From Tipula vernalis (Eukaryota > Arthropoda > Insecta > Diptera > Tipulidae), in contig OY282559.1 of assembly GCA_958295665.1 (NCBI GenBank), positions 127,323,605-127,387,604 on the forward strand: a stretch of DNA of 64,000 bases. The letters are read 5' to 3'. The notes under the pieces were generated by a model, which ran no database searches, was not told the DNA's origin, and saw only the letters and a program-made list of their open reading frames with translations. How positions within the stretch are numbered: position 1 is the first letter of the stretch; every line of letters begins with the position of its first letter. This document shows, piece by piece, positions 52,404 to 63,159 of the stretch. A program made the position numbers and the translations under genes.

Positions 52404-54417
52404 ACTGTTTGCAGTGTTGTGCAATTACGCGTAAAAAATAATTTTTTACATACATTACATAAAAAATTGTAAAATACGGTAAAAATTGTAATTAATGTAA
52501 AATATTGTAATAAATGTAAAAAATATTAAAAGTGATGCCATCTAAAAGAATTAAGAAATACTAGTACCACTCACATACTCAAACCTCTCTAAAAATTTTC
52601 AATCGATTTTAACGAAAATTATAATCAAAATAAAATAACATTGCAAAATTTATTATTTCTTTAATAGAAATATGCACATAAAATCATTGATTAATGATTT
52701 GATTAGTTAACTATGCTTTACCAGGTAATAATTTTGGTAGTAGGTAGGTATATATTCACACTAGAATTTATCGCAATACATCTGTGGTTGGTTTTAGCAA
52801 ATAAATCAAAAAATATAAGAGTGCAATTGCTGTTTACTAAACCCGCCGCAATTTTTATGAATATTGACAGGAATTCGCCCGCTTCTGCTCAAAAGTATTT
52901 CGGATAATGAAAATTATTTCACAGAAATACGGGCATTATATTATGTTCGCCGCATGACATAAATATCTTGTGCAATCGTACGATTGCAATTGATTCGTGC
53001 ATTTTTGCTTGATTTAACCGGATACATGATTTCCTAGAATCATTAAACTGCATAAAATACATAATCATTATTACTGACACTCTAACAGTGACAGTAAATA
53101 AGAAACGATGTAGCAGTGATAATATGGATGGAAGTGATTGTGATTGGAATTGGAATTACCTATTGTACATGAATAAAAATATTGTGCCGAAAGAGAATTT
53201 AAATCGAAAGGATCATACTCCCAAAAAGAATCCACAAATAGCGTGTGCCGAATTTCAATATTATAACGTATCCCGTTCCGATTATACGGCTGGCTATATA
53301 TTCCCATAGTGTTTAGTATGAGAAAATAAACGTTTCTTCTACAAATTTTCTTCTACAACGCGATACGATTTAATATTGAAATTCGGTACACGCTATTTGA
53401 GGGCCAATATAAACTTGCATACTAAATTTCACTTCAATCGGTTAAGAAACACGGAAAGTTGTAGAAGAAACGTTTATTTTCTCATACTAAACACTACGGG
53501 AATATATAGCCAGCCGTATAATCGGAACGGGATACGTTAATAATATTGAAATTCGGTACACGCTATTTGTGACCGAATTAATTTGTACGATTGCTTTCAA
53601 AGAACCGTACCAAAAACCAACTGATCACCACAGTTATGATTGCATTTCGCTGCCCCTGCCATGATATTATTGTAACAAAGTTGAGCCTTGATAAAGAATG
53701 ATGCGTGATCCAATTAAATTACTTATCGTTTTCGAGAACGTAGCTATTAGAATACCAATTGCAAAATGGTGGCCATATATTTATAGGCATTAGGAATCGA
53801 TTTCTTCTGACAAGCTCGCTTGGACTTGGAGTAGTTGCCGTAATTAATACCAACTGTGAATGCTATAGGTAGATAGTTTTAATATTTTACAAAATAAATT
53901 TTTTTGACAATCTAACATAATTGCGGTGGTGAAAGTTAAAAGTAAAACATACACAGTCAAATTTTATAAATCAAATATTATGGTACCTACGTATGAGATG
54001 GCGCAGAATAAATTATAATTATTTGAACCATGTATGTAAATAGAGAAATTACTTTTTTAATAACATTTTCGAATAGATACAATTTTAATACATAAAAAAC
54101 AGAATAAATTATTCTGTTTTTTGTTAAATAAAATGCGTTTGGTCAGCATATTTTAAACATTTTATTTAAAACACATAGTAAAACCTACATTCAAATTAAT
54201 TTCAATAGATAGAGCTGTGAAATGGTTGTAATATCGACAGAAAATTTTGTAATTCTGCTCTTTTCATTTAAATGTCACATTTCGCACAGATGTCGCTAAT
54301 TATTTACAATTTTTTCTTTGTAACGTAAAAAATTTCAGGTAAAAAATACAATTATTTACACGTAAATAATAGTGTAAATTACGCAATGTAATTTACGTGC
54401 ACAACACTGACTGTTTG
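52404..54417. mobile_element. Non-autonomous hAT-like element inside piggyBac
   Basis: Perfect 8-bp target duplications ACTGTTTG lie at 52404-52411 and 54410-54417. The element (52412-54409, 1998 bp) starts CAGTGTTGTGCA and ends with its exact inverse. An 8-bp duplication and a CAGTG start are hAT hallmarks. Near both ends there are TTACG/GTAAATT-type subterminal motifs. No transposase frame is present. Its interior contains a long palindrome (53233-53571). Confidence 0.9.
53233..53571. repeat. Long palindrome (about 112-bp arms) inside the hAT-like element
   Basis: The left arm 53233-53344 and right arm 53459-53571 are nearly perfect inverted copies (motifs CACAAATAGCG, ACGTATCCCGTTCCGATTAT, AGAAAATAAACGTTTCTTCT). 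The 114-bp loop contains another direct copy of the AATATTGAAATTCGGTACAC block (about 53371-53396). The frame at 53088-53309 crosses the left arm and is not a gene. Confidence 0.85.
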
Positions 54418-54462
54418 TAAAATGAGGTATACAAATGAGTACATCATGACCCAAAGGGTTAA

Positions 54463-54843
54463 GGAAATTTATTATAATTGGAACTGGAAGCGATTTATTT
54501 CGATGTACTTTAAATAAGAAAGCATTGTTCTTAACAAATATAGATCGATTTTATTATATTAAGGTGAGCATGTGAAATGTTTCCCATCTTAAAGGTATTT
54601 TCATTTTAAAATTAGTTAATTTGAGAGTGGTATCTGATTTTTAAATCAACATTAAAGTATCCAGGGGAATTGTCGGATTTGTTTAAATTCTTTACTCATG
54701 TTTGTAGAAAGAAACAACAAAACTTAAAGCTTATTTGAAGTATATAAATTGTACTTAGCTCGTAAATACGTATTGAATTATTTTTTTGTAAAATTCGACT
54801 GTCATAAATAAATACTTGCATAAATGTAAATGACGGTCGATAA
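54463..54843. other. Gene-free stretch between piggyBac and MITE
   Basis: AT-rich, with no recognised feature. The minus-strand frame 54696-54977 runs across the MITE end and has no similarity I recognise. Confidence 0.45.
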
Positions 54844-55160
54844 TAATAGCCGCATTTCTTGACGTTTGATCTGATCCGGATCAGATCATGTCTCATGAAA
54901 CGACACAAAAATGCGTAAAACAAACAAACACCAAAATTCAATTTTTTTGTCTCGTTTCGTTTTGAATGCCTCTTCATACTCGTACTATATTCATCATATT
55001 CTTTGTCTTTACAAAATATTGTTCAACTACAAAATATTGTTCAAGTACTTTTAGATCACCATTTGTGATCCAAAACGAATGTTGGATCAAATGTTGTTGT
55101 TGCTTCACATGTAAATTTTGATCTGATCCGGATCACTATGCGTCAAGAAATGCAGCTAAT
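54844..55160. mobile_element. MITE with TAGCYGCATTTCTTGACG ends
   Basis: The ends 54844-54863 and 55141-55160 are inverted 20-bp repeats with two mismatches, and each is followed inwards by GATCTGATCCGGATC. Length is 317 bp with no coding capacity. The target duplication is not obvious. Confidence 0.7.
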
Positions 55161-55389
55161 GTTGATTAAAATTTGACATTCAAAGTTATTGTATAACGAG
55201 ATAATCTGTATCATCGATCTCGTTATCATAATTGTATAACGATCGATTATACTGTCATCTACCATCTAGTAGCTAACTAATTTATTTCAGCTTATTGCTT
55301 AAACGATAATTGCCGAAAGTACCAATCCAACGCCATAATAAGCCACGTTTATCGTTCGTTCCGCGGCAAAAGGTAGCTTAACGCGAATG

Positions 55390-56280
55390 GAAAATTTCAT
55401 TATTTACAATGCCAACAAAATGGACGAAACTTTCATTGATGACCTGAAGGTTCGTTTAGATACCGTTCAGGGTTTCCGAAAACAATTTTAAAAAATAGGC
55501 GCAACAATTTATGCGATTGATCCCGAAATTGAGTCCCAAATAGACGAGTTTGAGTCAAAATATTATTTAGTGACGCAAAAGCTCAATAAATGGATACGTA
55601 CATTAAACGAAAATGTGCATAATGCTTGAAGATTTGACGAAACCATATTGAATGCTACTCAACAGCAATCCGCAGAGATAAAATTAAAAAAGTTAATCAT
55701 ACCCAAAATAGCCTAGCTTTTATGACTTATACAATACCTCAATACATAGTAAAGATTATCCAGCAGTTCAAAAATTTCAATATTTGAAAAGCTTGTTAAT
55801 TTGGGAGGCAGCGCAATTAATTAGATACTTCACTGTCACAGAGGCGAACTATTACGAAGATGGAAACCAGAGACAATTGGTTGATCTATATTTTGATTAA
55901 GAAGTTAGACCAGGAAACGAAGATGTTTTGGATACAAGAATCCACAGCTTCAGAATACCCAACTACAAAGGAGTTCTTTCATTTTCTGAATAAAAGGTGT
56001 GACGCGTTAGAGTCCATGTCGTCCTACACTAGAGCCAAGCCGGTGTCTACTAGGGCGTTAGTCACTGAAGCAACCGAACCAAAAAGAGCAACATAGAGCT
56101 GTCCCATATGCCAGGATGAAACACATTTACTTTTCGAGTGTAAGCGGTTTACAAAAATCTCACTAGCCAGCAGAAAGAGAGTTATATCAGACGAAAAGCG
56201 CTGCTACGTTTGTTTGCATGAGGACGGCACCCATGTAAATGCATCTAGCCATGTTACATCATTCCAAGAAAGTTCGGTGT
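55390..56280 (+). pseudogene. BEL 1 gag
   Basis: Pieces include MDETFIDDLKVRLDTVQGFR, EIESQIDEFESKYYLVTQKL, QKFQYLKSLLIWEAAQLIRY, FTVTEANYYED, NWLIYILIKKLDQETKMFWI and FFHFLNKRCDALESMS. Cys/His motifs follow (CPICQDETHLLFECKRF, CYVCLHEDGTH). The order and motifs match BEL/Pao gag with its zinc-knuckle tail. Stops (about 55490, 55627 and 56094) and an internal deletion near 55860 inactivate it. Confidence 0.75.
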
Positions 56281-56359
56281 AATATAAAGCATCAACCAGC
56301 AAGGAAGGCGAAACTGAAATAAAAGTCTACCAAACAAGTATGCTATGCAAGTTATTTTA

Positions 56360-56870
56360 CCAACCACCATAGTTCGAGTGAAGATCGTAAGCGGTGAATT
56401 TAAACTATGCCGTGTACGTCTGGAGTCAGCGTTGCAAGTTATACATCATCACGAACGCTTGTGTGCAAAGATTGGGATTGATGATTTGGGACAGGCTAAT
56501 TAAGGGACGAACAAAAGGAGTTACTCAGTTAGAAATCGGACCGAGATCATATACGGAGCCGGGATTGGAAGTGCAAGCCTATGTAGTACCAAAGATCACA
56601 ACGTTGGAACCAGCATCCAAAATAGGTTGCGTAGAACTCGATAAGTTTAAATCCATGAATCTTGCTGATCCGAGTTCTTACAAAAATGGCAATATTGATC
56701 TATTGTTGGGCGTTGAGGTGTTCTTCGCGATAATAGAAAACGGGCAACTTAGGCAGTCACCGCGCCTGGTAGCACAAAAAACAAAGTTTGGTTGGGTAAT
56801 TGGTGGGCAGGTCTCTAAGGATAAATGCAAAAGAGCGATGTGGTTAATTTTAACGTCACAATGGAGGTAG
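56360..56870 (+). pseudogene. BEL 1 protease
   Basis: An early part (IVRVKIVSGEFKLCRVRLES) continues in another frame to RLGLMIWDRLIKG and then VQAYVVPKITTLEP, DLLLGVEVFFAIIENGQLRQ and VAQKTKFGWVIGGQV. The LLGVEVFF and TKFGWVIGG motifs are characteristic of the BEL protease-to-RT junction. The catalytic DSG-type triad is not preserved. Confidence 0.7.
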
Positions 56871-57320
56871 ATAACACGTTACGCAGGTTTTGGGAGATTG
56901 AGAGTATTCCAGCGATCAACGATCTCACAGAGTAAGAAAAATACTGCGAAGAGTGGTTTGGAAAAACAACCCAAAGAAGTGAAGATGGAAAATTCGTGGC
57001 AAAATTACTGATCAACAGCAAATTATCGAGCCCTGTGTCCAACTATTTCATGGCGAGGCAAAGGTTTAAGGCGATAGAGAATAAATGTATACGAAATCCT
57101 GAATTATTGGGATAGTTGTCTCCGATAACAACAAGGATCAAAATACTCTTTCATAGTTTATGATCGCGAGACTTAAAGTGGGATGATCAATTACCAGACA
57201 ACAAGGATGTAGCTGGTGGATCGCGCTTCGCAACGAACTAAAGGGAATGGATAAATTGACTATTAATAGACGGTTGCAATTTAGTGATGAAATTGAGCTG
57301 CACGACTTTTCCGATGCCAG
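56871..57320 (+). pseudogene. BEL 1 reverse-transcriptase remnant and RNase H start
   Basis: An RT N-terminus (TLRRFWEIESIPAINDLTE, FGKTTQRSEDGKFVAKLLIN, NYFMARQRFKAIENKCIRNP) is followed by a gap where the catalytic palm is missing. The RNase H lead-in WWIALRNELKGMDKLTINRR and IELHDFSDAS follows. The MITE begins at the last of these residues. Confidence 0.7.
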
Positions 57321-57727
57321 TAGAGCTGCTGGCTCGAGCTTTCTCGAGTCGAAAAGATCGAGCTTTTGGGATCAATTTTAGGGTTAGTAGTTCGATATTT
57401 TTGCTTGAAATACGCGATCTTTTTATTTTCGACCAACTTTGAAAAAGTACGTCTAAGAATACGAAAAGTGTGTCCGTGTGTAACATTTTTTTCGAACTTC
57501 GAAAATTTGATTTCAGATTCGGATTCCTCACACCCAAGTTACTATTAAAAGTATTATTAAAAAGTTTGTAACTCCTACCATTCAAAAGATAAAGAGAATT
57601 TTCTTAATAAAGAGAGACAATTTACGTTATAGAATTAAAATTTTGGGATCAAAAACGCTTGTACTCTAAAAAGATCGAAAGCTCGAGCTTTGCAAAATAA
57701 CTTAAAATCAGCAGCTCTAGATGCCAG
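57313..57727. mobile_element. hAT-like MITE inserted in BEL 1 RNase H
   Basis: Perfect 8-bp target duplications GATGCCAG lie at 57313-57320 and 57720-57727. The 399-bp element (57321-57719) has perfect 11-bp ends TAGAGCTGCTG, matching the hAT-type YARNG start. Subterminal GCTCGAGCTTT motifs occur near both ends in inverse orientation. No coding sequence. Excising the element plus one duplication keeps the BEL frame across the site. Confidence 0.88.
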
Positions 57728-58840
57728 TGAATTGGTATACAGTGGAGTGGTTTATGCTAAGATACGTAATTCAGTTTATTTAATTGCAGGAAAAACCAAA
57801 GTTTCACCAATTCGGTAGTTAAGCTTACCCAGGTTAGAGTTGTTGGAAGCAGTTTTATTGATCGAGCTGGCCAATACTACTCAAGCTTTGTGGACGCACA
57901 TAAAAATAACGCATACGTTGTTATGGTTCGATAGCAAGATCGTGCTAGATTGGTTGTCATTACACCAGAGGAAATAGAATGCTCTCTTGGCCAACCGAAT
58001 TTCCATAATTGAAGATTAATTCCCACGTAAATTCTGGCGACATGTACCATCGAAATATAATACAGCAAATTGTACGTCACGAGGTATAACAGTGGATGAA
58101 TTTATTAAGGAAGATTGTATATGGTGGAACGATCCAGACTGGCTGCAGTTAAAAGAAGAATGGTGACCAGAGCAGAGATAATGCTGTCAAACCGAAGTAG
58201 AGAAGAAAAATAGAAAAACCTGGACGTATTATTGACTACTGCTAATAGCTTCTTCGCCGATTTACTGAAGTGATACAGCTGGTACGAAAAATTGAAGAGG
58301 ATACTGGCGTACATAAAACGTTACATAAACCATCTCAAATGGAGAAAGATCAAAGAGAGAGAACTAATAACCGAAACAAAATTGTAAAAATCGAACCTAC
58401 CCAGAGCAGTTCCTTAATACAAGAAGAAATCCTGTGTGCGAAAATAACCATTATTAGGTATGTCCAACGCCAGTATTTTACTGCATAGTTGAAATGTTTG
58501 GAGAAAAATCAAAAAGTGCCGAGGAAGAGTTTGCTCAAGGCGTTGAATCCGTTCCTGGATAAAGATGGCATTATTAGAGTAGGGGGGGGGGCGAATAGTC
58601 AACTCGACGGCTAACTACAATACCAAGTATCCATCAGTTTTGGCAAGTTGCTCATCAATATCAAAATCCATTATGTTGGATTATCCCATTAAATTATTAC
58701 ATGCAGGGTGTGGCCTGTTGGTGAGTTTTCACCGTGAAAGGAAGACGTCGTATGAGCAGAGATATTGAGGATCAAGGAAATAGTTAGGCGATTCCAAGAA
58801 CAAAGCGGTCGGGATCCTGAAAACTCGAAGACCATATAGA
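57728..58840 (+). pseudogene. BEL 1 RNase H continuation and integrase N-terminus
   Basis: After the MITE the RNase H resumes (LVYSGVVYAKIRNSVYLIAG, KTKVSPIR, LPRLELLEAVLLIELANTTQ, LLWFDSKIVLDWLS, then a Trp-rich WNDPDWLQL region). An integrase N-terminal segment in broken frames follows (KRILAYIKRYINHLK, NPFLDKDGIIRVGGRIV, YPIKLLHAGCGLLVS). The catalytic integrase core is absent beyond about 58840, where a second BEL element begins. Confidence 0.7.
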
Positions 58841-58854
58841 AGCTCAAGTCCAAA

Positions 58855-60625
58855 ATGTCAAAAAGCGTGGATCAACAAAAATCCGAAGTAAGCCAGAGGC
58901 CTTTCGAATACTGGACGAAGAAGGCAGAAGCTTGCCAAGCATATGATCAAGCCACCAAAAAGACCGCTGCATACTGTAAAATACGTTTTGGGATATTCCA
59001 CAAAAATTGCTCAACCAACCGCAGGTATGAGGACATAAATAATGGCAAATGGAACTATGACCAATGCACCGTTATCATCATCAAAGCGAAAGTGGTAAAT
59101 AAAAACAAACAACGCTGTGGTAGGTCTATATAGTCGACGCATTCAAAGAAGAAGACGTTACCAATTGAGACAAGGGACATTTCGACCAAGTCCGTGTCGT
59201 CTAGGATCAGTACGCGAGATCAGCTGAAGCTACTCGATGAGGAGAGTAAGATGGATGAGCGAGAGTTCGAAACAGAAAAAGGATTGTATGCGAGACAAAA
59301 GGAGATAATGCGATAACGGCGTGACTTATTGAGCAATTGAAGCCATTGCGGCACAATATATCTTCGGCGTCCTTAAGAGAGAAACGAACCAGCACCGAGA
59401 ACATGGTAGACAAGCATGCTTATCAGGTATATTTAGAGCCAGTACAAGCACCAGAGATACGTCAGCTACTAGCCATGACCATATAGGTGGATGATGTTTC
59501 GCACCATATATTTGATCCATCGCTGTCTTCGCTATGACCAAACACTACAGAACAACAACTCCTAGACAGCATTGTGGCCGGTACTCCATTCACAGTATGG
59601 AGTTCCAGTTTCACTAAAAGTCTATTGCAAGCACGGATGGTGACTCTGAAGGACTTCCAGCAGGTCTCAGGTGATTCCAAATACTAGCCACAGTTTATAA
59701 CACCCTTAATATCTACGGAACAGTGCGGTTTCACCGAAGAAGAAAATATGACAGGACTGAGCAAGTGCCTAAAGGGGGATACCTGTAACGCCGTTAGTAT
59801 GGACTTGCTTATGCCTACCTACTGCTATATGAGTAAATTGAGGATGCTCTGCGGACGCCCGGAATAACTTTTCAATTCTGCTATGGATCAGATAAAGCAA
59901 AGCCCTCCCGTAAAGCTCATTCGAATGAAAACCATCGTAGCATTTTCAACGAGGGTTAAAGCGTTTTACGAAATCGTAAAGACGGCCAAAATGCACGATT
60001 ACCTGAAAAACCCTAGTATTATTCCCGATGGTGGATAAGCTGGCGGCGATGTTAAAGATGGAATGGGCCGTCACAGAAGACTGACGGAACTTGAAAGCCC
60101 TGTAGTTGATATAGAAGTATTCAACGTATGGCTGCGAGGAAATTCTGAAATGACTAGTTGTTTGTCCATAGCCATCCGGTAGGAGCAGTTCCACCAATAT
60201 ATTTAAATCGAAAGAGCCAAAGCGAAAGAATTCCACGGAGCTCACGGGACCATTACACTGAAGAGCAGTGCCAACAGTACAACAAGAGAAAGAAGCTGCC
60301 GAATATGCAAATCACTTGATTACTTGCCAAGCAAATGCCGGGAGTTTACATCATTACTGGTCGTCAGGCGCTGGAATATATTGTACCGAAGAAAACTTTG
60401 CGTATGCTGTTTCGGAAACCATTAGCTTCGCGTTTGCTCAATTTAATCAAAATAGTAGAGGGTTTCAACTAACCACTCAATATGCTATTACAATCGCATT
60501 AAAGATGATGAACTTTATATTAATAGAACCGAAGCCTATAGGATCAAGCTCTTCAGAACGAAATAACAATGCGCAATCGACGAGCAAAGCCGCCGTTGTT
60601 ACAAACACCGGAAAGACAACATAAA
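58855..60625 (+). pseudogene. BEL 2 gag region
   Basis: A 92-codon frame from ATG 58855 has a Cys/His pattern reminiscent of a PHD-like N-terminus (ACQAYDQ, YCKIRFGIFHKNCSTN). A charged helical segment (RDQLKLLDEESKMDEREFET, EKGLYARQKEIM) at about 59210-59310 matches the coiled region of BEL/Pao gag. The 118-codon frame at 60268-60624 (ITCQANAGSLHHYW) lies where the gag C-terminus is expected but has no motif I recognise. Multiple stops are present. Confidence 0.55.
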
Positions 60626-60699
60626 CCAAAACTCTGACTACTATTCAACAGCGAATCCACATTCACTGTCGCACAAAATTATATGCATATTATCAGATA

Positions 60700-61257
60700 G
60701 TGCCGGTGGCCTTGTAGAAAAAAGCAGGACGTATAGTGTCTACATATGCATTTCTAGATGGTGGATCCACAGCAACACTTGCAGAACGCGATCTAGCAGG
60801 CGAATTATATCTCGAAAGGGTGCCTGAAAAACTAGTACTTAAGTGGACAAGCGACGTCACTCGGGACGAGGAGCACAGCTGCAATGTGAGGTTGCAGTTT
60901 ACTGGGCAAGATCTTGGCAAACGATATGAGCTCCAGGAGGTCAGGACGACGGAGCAGCTATGCTCCCCAATGCAATCAATCGAACGAAAAGTACTAGAGA
61001 AGTTCAGCCATTTAACAAACTTTGATATTGCGACATATACGGAGGTAAAACCACGTATTTTGATATGTTTGGATCAGTTTCAGCTGTTAGTTCCGCAAAA
61101 TACAGTTAGTAGATCATTGGGGGATCCAGTAGCGATGCGAGAGTATGTGGAAAGTTTTTTCGCCATGGAATCCCACGTAGACGCTAGAGCAAGAAAAGTA
61201 CTTGCGGAGACGGGGCGAAGAACTAATGTAGGCCGGTACGAAGCTGTAATGACTTAA
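60700..61257 (+). pseudogene. BEL 2 protease
   Basis: A 173-codon frame contains YAFLDGGSTATLAERDLAGE, with DGGS at the catalytic position, then LKWTSDVTRDEEHSCNVRLQ, a KRYELQEVRT segment and TEVKPRILICLDQFQLLVPQ. This is the standard pattern of a Pao/BEL aspartic protease leading towards RT. The C-terminal part (ESHVDARARKVL, GRYEAVMT) is the start of RT and ends at a TAA. The frame is one of the better preserved coding stretches in the window. Confidence 0.75.
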
Positions 61258-62040
61258 AGTTTCCACAGCCAAGACAGATCTGTCAGATTCCTGAGCTTCG
61301 AACGTAATCTTTCGAAGGATCTGGAAGTGGCCGAAAATGTCAATGCACAGATCATCGAGTATAAGGAGATGGGTTGGCTGAAGAATCTATCCGTTAAAGA
61401 AGCACAAACGCAAGGAGGAAGATTGTGGTATTGGCCCATTTTTGCGGTAATAAACCCTAACAAGCCTGGTAAGACGAGATTCGGGTGGAATGTCGCGGCA
61501 ACAGTCAACGGAATCTCATTCATCTCAAATCTGCTGGCTGATCCTGCTCTATTGGCAAACCTCGTAGCCGTGCTGTTTAAATTTCGTGAACTCAAGTATG
61601 CTATCAGTGGCGACATACGGAAACTGTTTCACCAGATTGGGATAAAGCGGGACACCAAGACGTCTGTAGAGCGATCGACTACAAGAGGAAGTCTCCACGT
61701 ATCAGATACGACTGTAATGATGTTTGTAGCATCCTGTTCGCCATCTATAACCCAGTATGGCAAGAATCTGAATGCAGAGAGGTATCGAGAACAGAAACCA
61801 CGAGAGTATGAAGCAATCAAACGGAAGTCACACACTAAACGATCTATATGCATCAAGAAGGGGGTTTCGATCTGCGAATTTGTACCTCCAATTAGCCTAG
61901 GGTATTGGAATTAATAAACCGCATTCAAACTGAAACCGAAAGGATGTTGGTCGACAGCGGCAGCAACACCAAAGTCCTCGGAATGTTTTGGTGTACGACG
62001 GATGACACACTTCGGTTCCATATTAATATGCAGCAAGATT
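61258..62040 (+). pseudogene. BEL 2 reverse transcriptase
   Basis: The frame from about 61290 encodes RFLSFERNLSKDLEVAENVN, IEYKEMGWLKNLSV, WPIFAVINPNKPGKTRFGWN, AATVNGISFISNLLADPALL, AISGDIRKLFHQIGI (first catalytic Asp) and MMFVASCSPSITQYGKN. The YVDD box lies at about 61830 in another frame (SHYVDDLYAS-like reading across a frameshift), so the predicted protein lacks it in one frame. The frame ends at 61914. Confidence 0.75.
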
Positions 62041-62800
62041 CTTTATTTTGCAAGGCAAGTTAGTCCTCAAGACCTCAGATCAGATGAGGAAGTGGTATAA
62101 CTGCCAAAATGCTATTTCTCCAACCCTGAGGCCTGCACGGATCCATTACATACGTTTTTGAACACGAGTGTACACGCGGCAGCAGCACTCGTACGTAGTT
62201 AAACAAAGAGATGAGGTACAGGAGGTAGCGTTTGTCACGTAAAAAACGAAGATTGCGCCCAAGAAAATGATCTTAATTCCACGGATGGAGTTGCAGGCGG
62301 CAGTACTTGTAACCCAACTCGATAATTCAGTAAAGAAACAATACGCGATAACTGTCACCAAGAGTATATATTGGTCAGACAGTCGCAACGTATTATATTG
62401 GATTCGTTCACCACGATCATTTAAACCTTTTGTGGCCCACCGCATTTGGGAAATCCTGGAGATGACAAACTACCACGGCTGGGTTCATGTATGAATATCG
62501 CCATCACACCGAAACCAGACGAGCTACCACCCTACTTCGAGCGGTTTTCGAACCTTAATAAATTAATCATAACGCAAGTCTGGGTGCTGCGGTTCTTCCA
62601 CCGTTAAAAACAGTTGAGCAGAATATCGCTGAACGAATTAGACGATGGTTTAACGTACCTAATCCGAAGCGTGCAACACGAAGCTTTCCACAACGAGGTA
62701 AAAGCGCTGAGAGAAGGTCATAAACTGCAGAGCAACAGCTTCTATCATCAGGCTGAGGAGCAATGAGACTTTTCCGCAGCCCAAATGTCTTGGCCCAAGA
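62041..62800 (+). pseudogene. BEL 2 RNase H and integrase start
   Basis: RNase H pieces are EVQEVAFVT, KKMILIPRMELQAAVLVTQL, IYWSDSRNVLYWIRSPRSFK and PFVAHRIWEIL. An integrase N-terminal segment (PYFERFSNLNKLIITQVWVL) follows in another frame. Sequence similarity stops near 62760. Confidence 0.65.
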
Positions 62801-63159
62801 AGTATAAAAACACAAAGTATAGTTGACAGCCAATAATTTACATAATTGGAAACCGTAGTAGCTGAAATTAGGCATACGGTTTTGTCTTCTTTTTAGATTT
62901 TGAGTTTTGTGAACAAAAATTTGATAGGAGAAGTCTGACGAAGAAAAGTAAGTAGAAAATTGTAACGGGCGAAAATTAATTAAAGTTTCAATGTTGACCA
63001 TCAAGTAGTTTGAGTTTCATTTTATTTATTGAAAGTTAGTTAGTTCGTTGCCAAAGGCTTACATTTTCTTCAATAAATGTATATCTACAGAACTTCTGAA
63101 ATTGTTAATTTATGGTCATGCGCCACAACCTATATATTCGAGAAATCTTTATTTTATTT
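62801..63159. other. Gene-free stretch, possibly BEL 3' UTR or LTR remnant
   Basis: It follows the truncated integrase. No tandem partner of this sequence was seen near the start of BEL 2, so an LTR cannot be claimed. Confidence 0.35.

Larger units (their letters stand above)
49536..54462 (-). mobile_element. piggyBac-family transposon with TTAA target duplications
   Basis: TTAA lies at 49536-49539 and 54459-54462. Just inside are matching terminal repeats CCCTTTCGGTCATGAT (left) and CCCTTTGGGTCATGAT (right, inverted). The transposase gene is on the minus strand. Without the 1998-bp hAT-like insert and its 8-bp duplication the element is about 2.9 kb, a normal size for an autonomous piggyBac. 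Only one base in 16 differs between the terminal repeats, which suggests a fairly recent arrival. Confidence 0.92.
55380..58840 (+). mobile_element. BEL/Pao retrotransposon 1 (gag, protease, partial RT, RNase H, integrase start)
   Basis: Broken plus-strand frames follow BEL order from gag through the N-terminal part of integrase. The central RT is mostly deleted near 57100-57190, and the integrase core is missing where the second BEL element begins. No LTRs were recognised. A 399-bp MITE sits in the RNase H. The detailed parts are listed separately. Confidence 0.75.
58855..62800 (+). mobile_element. BEL/Pao retrotransposon 2
   Basis: A second plus-strand element follows directly, with its own gag, protease, RT, RNase H and integrase start in order. 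Its protease and RT differ from BEL 1, so it is a different lineage. It is 3'-truncated in integrase near 62760. No LTR was recognised at either side. Confidence 0.72.

Noticed and set aside
53071..53309. Opposing frames of 73-78 codons
   Set aside because: They overlap the palindrome arm on both strands and are not conserved coding sequence.
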